From: Diphasiastrum complanatum
Taxonomy: Eukaryota; Streptophyta; Lycopodiopsida; Lycopodiales; Lycopodiaceae
Direction of reading: 5' to 3'
Assembly (NCBI GenBank): GCA_029204225.1
Contig: CM055092.1
Coordinates: forward strand, 18,717,222 to 18,781,221
Length of the DNA stretch: 64,000 nucleotides
The number at the start of each line of letters is the position of its first letter. Position 1 is the first letter of the stretch. The notes below the pieces were generated by a model. It saw nothing but the letters and a program-made list of their open reading frames with translations. It ran no database searches and was not told the DNA's origin. Made by a program: the position numbers and the translations under genes. Below, in pieces: positions 59,348 to 64,000 of the stretch.

Positions 59348-59543
59348 CGACAGTCTCAAGACTCACACACACACCACACAGTGCACACACACAAACACAC
59401 AAACAAAAACACAGTTAAAAGTTTAACACACCACCACAAACACAAACACACCACCACACTCGAAGTTGAAAGCTCACACACACGTCACACACACACACAC
59501 TCCCTCTACTTCACAATGCACACAAACACACAAACACTCCCTC

Positions 59544-59578
<35 letters not shown>

Positions 59579-59590
59579 ATATCTCTCTCT
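59280..59590 (+). repeat. (AC)n/(CT)n microsatellite block in hAT copy 2
   Basis: ACAC and CTCT tracts equivalent to those of copy 1, ending TCTCTCTC where the LINE 3' end begins. Confidence 0.95.
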
Positions 59591-59683
59591 TGGAGGCGTT
59601 TATACGATCCACAGTTACCACATACTTGACATGTATTTCCTTAGTCTTATATGCCTTGTGGCATGGAAAAGACATTAATAAAG

Positions 59684-59764
<81 letters not shown>
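59591..59764 (+). mobile_element. LINE I: 94-bp 3' end plus (CT)n tail in hAT copy 2
   Basis: TGGAGGCGTTTATACG through TTGACATGT, the hairpin ATGCCTTGTGGCAT and GACATTAATAAAGC is the conserved LINE 3' terminus; about 80 bp of CT follow (59,685-59,764). Copy 1 of the hAT has a plain (CT)n here, so the insertion came after the two hAT copies separated. Confidence 0.92.
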
Positions 59765-59767
<3 letters not shown>

Positions 59768-59949
59768 GTTCTTCTAAAATGCCAAAGAGTGAAAACACTC
59801 ACCTCTCAGGCCCCCGCTGTATCGCAAAAAAACTTGCAATTTTTCACCAGTTGTTTCGAACAACGAAACGCCGTTTCGAAACGGGCCCGTTTCGTACGTT
59901 CCGTTTCGAACCCGTTTTAGCGTTCGGAACGCGTTTCGATGAAACACTG

Positions 59950-62074
59950 CTAACGGCCTATTGTCAAAAAGGAGCTCCTGTCTCAACATAAAGCTCTTGG
60001 AAGTGTTGAAGACCATCACCTTGGTCTTCACAATGTTCACCCCTAGGCCCCATCTGGAACAGAAATCATAAAGACAATCAATCTGTCTCTGTAACCCCTC
60101 TCTAGTGGGTGAAAGTAGAACCACATCATCAGCATAAAGAAGAATAATGATCAAGATGTCACCAAGTTTGCACCCAGAACCACCACACTGCTCGATAACT
60201 CTCTCCAACTCACCAATATATAATCCAAAAAGTGTAGGGGAGAGGGAACATCCCTGCTTCACCCCAATCGTGCTCATGATCTGCTCTGAGATAATGTGGT
60301 AAGGAAGCAAGCTTGCACTTCTAGCGGGCTGTGATGTGGGAAGATGTGGAGCAGTGGGGTGAGCGAATGCTGATAGGTAGGTGCGAGCGAATGGTCAACG
60401 ATGTATTTGGGTGCACGAGATAAAGGTGGAGGTGAGAACTGTCGAGGCAAAGAAATAGGACCAAGACTAAAGGAAAGGAAGGAGTGATCAGAAAGAGTGG
60501 TAGGAGAGATATGAAAATCATGGATGAGGGAGATAATTGATGGTGATAATCAACAACACTATGGCCGCCACTGTGGGGATGGCAGGTGTATCTGCCTGAG
60601 TCGGGCCAACAAGTTAAACCATTAAAAATGGCCATTCTGAGAGTTTGCGATGCCCCTTACTCGAATATTGTATGCCTTTTGCTCCCTAGATCTCTCTTCT
60701 GAAAGAGTAGCTGAAATAACCGAAGAGATAGGGGCACTTGGTGTGTTACCTTTTTTGATAATAGCTGCCCACGAAAGGGTTTCCTCTTTCTGCTTCTCAA
60801 TTTTGTCCTCCAATTCTTTAAGTTTGTGCAATGGTTCAGGTGTAGCAAGAAGAGGCTGAGATTTGAATTCTTTTCTCAGAAGATCCATTTCTTGATGCAG
60901 TTTGGCGTTCGTTTCTTTGAGAGCAGACATCTTAGCATTAACCATATGTAATTCTGTCTTCAGACCTTGAAAATCCTGTAATAGCACACTCAGGCTAGAG
61001 GCAAGATAGGACTCCATTGCCTTTGTGGGAGTGTATGGTTCTTGAGAGTAGGAGATAAGAGGAGTTATTGGATTGATAGGTAAGGAAGAAGAGGAAGGGG
61101 AGATAGGAACAGAGGAAGATAGAGCAGAAGGAGAAGAAGAGGTGCATGAAAAAGAAGGTGTGGGGGATGAGGATGTAGGGGAGAATGTGGAAGAAGAAGA
61201 TGAGGAGGGCTGAGCTGCAGGAAGAAGAGGAAGAGGAAGAGGCCCTTCCTCCTGTTGAGCAGCAGGAGGAAGGGCGGGGGGGTGCAGCAAAGGGGGCAGG
61301 AGGGGTGGAGGAGACAGCAACGGGTTCCAGAGCAGAGCCAGCACGGGGGGTAGCGAGGGGGGCAGGAGCAAACGAGGGGGCATCAGCGAGGACAATCGAA
61401 GCAACAGGAGCAATCGAGGCAGCAGGAGCATCAGCGAGGACAGGAGCCAGATCAGCGAGGGGGTCCAGAGGAGCCACATCAGCAAAGGGGGTCAGAGGAG
61501 CAGCGAATGAGGGAGAAGTCGCGATGGTGGAGCAGGCGCTATTGGCCCGTGGAGAGCGGGGGCTGGCCCTCTTGCGTGGAGGCGCCATCATTTCCTTTTC
61601 AAAAATTGGCTCAGATCAATGCTAGCTCAGCGATGGAGCAACTGAGGTGTGATGGAGCTACTGAAGTGTGAAAAACAACTTATGTGCATTGGATGAGAGA
61701 GAGTTGAACCAGCAGTATTCAATCTGAGCGCAGTTTTCCCATGGTTTTCAGCACTTCCGAGGCATTTCCAGCGCTGAATTTCCAGCAAGTTGGAGCGCAC
61801 TTCTGAGCTATTCTTAATCAGATTTTCTAGCGCTGAGTTGACAATGGATTTTGAGCACAAAATTGATAGCAGGAGCAGCGATTTGCAGAATTCTACACCT
61901 GTGTACTGCTTGTTCTTGAAGCTATTCTAAAGAATGTCTAATGCCTAAATGGACACAATAGCTCCACGAGAATCATTCCTGTTACTGTCAGCTGAATCTA
62001 CGCAACTTTGGTTGGGGTCATCGCGAAGTGCTTGCTTGCTCGGGCTGCTGCAGGTTGAGAGGATGGGATCGTAA

Positions 62075-62077
<3 letters not shown>
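59950..62077 (-). mobile_element. LINE G, 5' half
   Basis: Resumes after the hAT with the NRPL reading frame and the RT palm (IGVKQGCSLSPTLFGLYIGE, LLYADDVVLLSPTREGLQ with YADD intact) to 60,310. An endonuclease C-terminus (60,321-60,635; GLTCWPDSGRYTCHPHSGGH, SVVDYH) and ORF1 (60,640-61,600) follow. The endonuclease N-terminus, RT N-terminus and ORF1 C-terminus are deleted. The 5' UTR runs to 62,077, where it meets the GA tail of LINE D. Confidence 0.86.
60640..61600 (-). pseudogene. LINE G ORF1, N-terminal part
   Basis: Starts at ATG near 61,591 (MMAPPRKRASPRSPRANSAC). It has an Ala/Pro/Ser-rich region of about 100 residues, a frameshift near 61,200, a serine/proline stretch, then a coiled coil (LLQDFQGLKTELHMVNAKMS, KLHQEMDLLRKEFKSQ, LKELEDKIEKQKEETLSWAA) and the first strand of the RRM (AYNIRVRGIANSQ). 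At about 60,640 it is fused to endonuclease text at a shared GCCAT, removing the rest of ORF1. ORF1 proteins of this type trimerise through the coiled coil and bind element RNA. Confidence 0.8.
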
Positions 62078-62135
<58 letters not shown>

Positions 62136-64000
62136 AGCTTCATTAACGTCTATTAATGCCAAAAGGCATATAAGACCAAATAAGTACATCTCAAGTGTGA
62201 TAAATACTAAAAGGAGCATATAAATGTCTCCATATACAAACAACAACTACTAGCTAGAATGATTGGTCTACCAAGACCAGATAAAGTCTCTAATCTCTGA
62301 GATATGGTACAATGGGGTGTTGTGTAACAATACAATAATTGTCCGAACTGTAGGATAGCTCATGTCGCCACAGGACCACTACTGAAGAAAGCGAGGATCG
62401 AGGAAGATGCCAGTGCTGAAGCAGCAGGTCTACGCACATGAGCTCTAGATCTGTGAAGTCTCTTGGTAGGCCTATCAGGTGATCTAGAGGCAATACGCTG
62501 TCAGCGATCGCGGTGAGAAACCCGAGATAAAATATCTGACTCATCCTCTGGTAAAATATCGCCATCAAGGTTTGATTTAGAATGTCTCTGAGAGAAAAAG
62601 GAGGTAATCTGGGTCTGTTGGGAGTCATGATATCCGCGCTGGTCTCTCTTACAAATCTCTCTACGGAGCAAGAACATCTCACGCAACATCAATGCTACAC
62701 ATCGAAGGTCAACATATGCAATGAGTGAGCGAAGTTTGACTGGAGAATCTAGGAAAAGACAATGATAGCGTCCTCGGATCTCATAATAGACAGGGCATTC
62801 TGAATAGAAAATGCTCCTCTGACTCCACCTCCTTCTAATGTACACAACTGGCAAAGTCCACTCATATGAGGGATGCCCTAGAAACGCCCTGTCTCCACAT
62901 ATAGCTGATGTGAGGAAACTCGGAACTGACCTAGTGTAAGACGGAGGCAATGTGAAAGTCCGCTATCCAAGCAATGAGGCAAAACTGGGACCCCGACATT
63001 GTCTAGCTCTAGGAAACTAGAGCAATAGAAGTCCGGTTTGATCCCCAAGGGCCCCTGCCATGTAACTCGAGAATATGCACGATAAATAACCCTCTTGATA
63101 TACTGGTGAGAACCCTCTGGTAGATCCGAGATATCAATGCCGGATATACATAAAAGACGAGAAGCCTGCAAGTACCATGATAACTGATGGCCCTGGTGAT
63201 GAAGTTGCTGAGAAGAGAGAAAAGCTATGTATGGATAACGTGAAACTGGAAGACTCACCACTCTCTGGATGTATGTGATCAACCTGAAAATAGCCTCAAC
63301 TTGAAGTAGAATGACGACAAACTCAGCAAGTATAATCTGGTGAGGAATAGATGGCTTGGCCCGGATCATGCGTGCAAGCATACTGATCTATAGACGTGAA
63401 ATACTAGTTCATGAATCCCAATGCACCAAGCCTTCGCTGCATACATAACTGTGGGTGTCACAATGGTGTCAAATAGATTACACTTACTAGGGGCATCTCG
63501 AATGTGCTTCCTGAAACAAAAAACGCTCAAGGCTAACCAACAAAGCATGACCCTTACGTAGTCTAGCTATGGCGACATGTCTTATATTGAAAGCAGGACC
63601 GGTGAAAGAAGTCCCCAAATAGGTGTAAGAGGATACCACCTCGAGTGGTTGTCTTTCTAGCGTGAACACCTGTCGCTGCATAAAAGTCCTGGAGGTATTA
63701 CAGATCATAACATTGGTTTTCTTGGTATGCACAATCAAACCAAATAAATCTCCAAAAACTTGTAATGTATCCAAGTGGCACTGCAACCCCTCGCCAAATG
63801 CAGAAAGCAAGGCCATCAGCATAAAGCAAAATGGAAATGAGTATATCACCAAGCTTGCAGCCAGTACCACCATCCTGATTGATGGCTCTCTCAAGCTCAT
63901 CAATATACAATCCAAAGAGAGTGGGGGAGAGGGAACAACCTTGCTTCACCCCAATAGTGCTCATAACCCTCTCGGAGAGACCCTCATATGATCTGAAGCA
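62078..64000 (-). mobile_element. LINE D (runs off the window end)
   Basis: The tail (GA)n at 62,078-62,130 is followed by AGAGCTTCATTAACGTC and the hairpin AATGCCAAAAGGCAT. On the minus strand the ORF2 C-terminus is readable: LGIKPDFYCSSFLELDNVGV, GLSHCLRLTLGQFRVSSHQL, the zinc-finger region with VYYEIRGRYHCLF, and upstream SYTYLGTSFTGPAFN and RT text IGVKQGCSLSPTLFGLYIDE with ILLYADG where YADD is expected. It is the best preserved C-terminal half in the window but carries frameshifts. Confidence 0.87.

Larger units (their letters stand above)
54100..59949 (-). mobile_element. hAT transposon copy 2 (in LINE G)
   Basis: The 5,850-bp element is bounded by CTAACGGC duplications. The left end is CAATGTCTCGAG...GTTTCATACG; the right end read inwards is CAGTGTTTCATCGAAACGCG, so the tips share the CARTG hAT signature and the TTTCAT..AAACGCG block. 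Both subterminal regions are rich in GTTTCGAAAC palindromes. It shares almost all sequence with copy 1 but has two extra insertions: a 72-bp integrase-derived patch (56,829-56,900) and a LINE 3' end (59,591-59,764). Confidence 0.94.

Overview
This window is a transposon-packed stretch of a land-plant nuclear genome. I see one host gene, many retrotransposon families (Ty1-copia, Ty3-gypsy, LINE), two related hAT DNA transposons, plant-type GT-AG introns and long GA/TC microsatellites. Kilobase-scale introns filled with transposable elements point to a large genome. A fern or other non-flowering plant is possible, but that is a weak inference.

The host gene is the exocyst subunit SEC8 (+ strand). 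It starts near 16,592 and is still unfinished when the recognisable exons stop at 43,532. About 600 residues can be read from 12 exons whose phases agree at every junction. The C-terminal half is not visible and probably lies beyond the window. Introns 3, 10 and 11 are 5-7 kb, and everything from 43.5 kb to the window end behaves like another intron of the same gene.

Layout: 1-2,582 is the 3' end of a + strand copia element with its LTR. 2,820-4,790 is a dispersed copia LTR/leader repeat (repeat X). 4,800-5,999 is an LTR-like element with an internal 250-bp duplication. 6,710-7,240 is a gag zinc-knuckle remnant. 7,400-11,294 is a minus-strand copia element apparently inserted in the integrase of a second, related copia element (11,287-15,593), which also carries an inserted solo LTR. 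15,636-15,966 holds two gypsy scraps in opposite orientation. 16,479 onward is the SEC8 promoter and gene. Intron 3 contains hAT copy 1 (20,471-26,035). Intron 10 contains LINE A and LINE remnant B. Intron 11 contains LINEs E and F and a decayed copia scrap. Downstream of 43.5 kb are two convergent copia gag fragments, a second copy of repeat X split by a nearly full-length chromodomain gypsy element (45,394-51,335), LINE G split by hAT copy 2 (54,100-59,949, 8-bp target duplication), and LINE D running off the window end.

The most interesting signal is the LINE family. Every copy whose 3' end is visible ends in the same short hairpin plus AATAAAG-like box followed by a TC, TTTC or GA microsatellite rather than poly(A), and several copies begin inside another TC/GA microsatellite. 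The two hAT copies supply an internal control: copy 1 has an uninterrupted (CT)n tract where copy 2 has (CT)n, a 94-bp LINE 3' end, and more (CT)n. This suggests a LINE that inserts into, or is primed by, TC/GA microsatellites, including the tails of earlier copies, which would build head-to-tail stacks. I found no RNA genes, CRISPR arrays or prokaryotic features. Alignments were made by eye, so fuzzy boundaries are stated as approximate.
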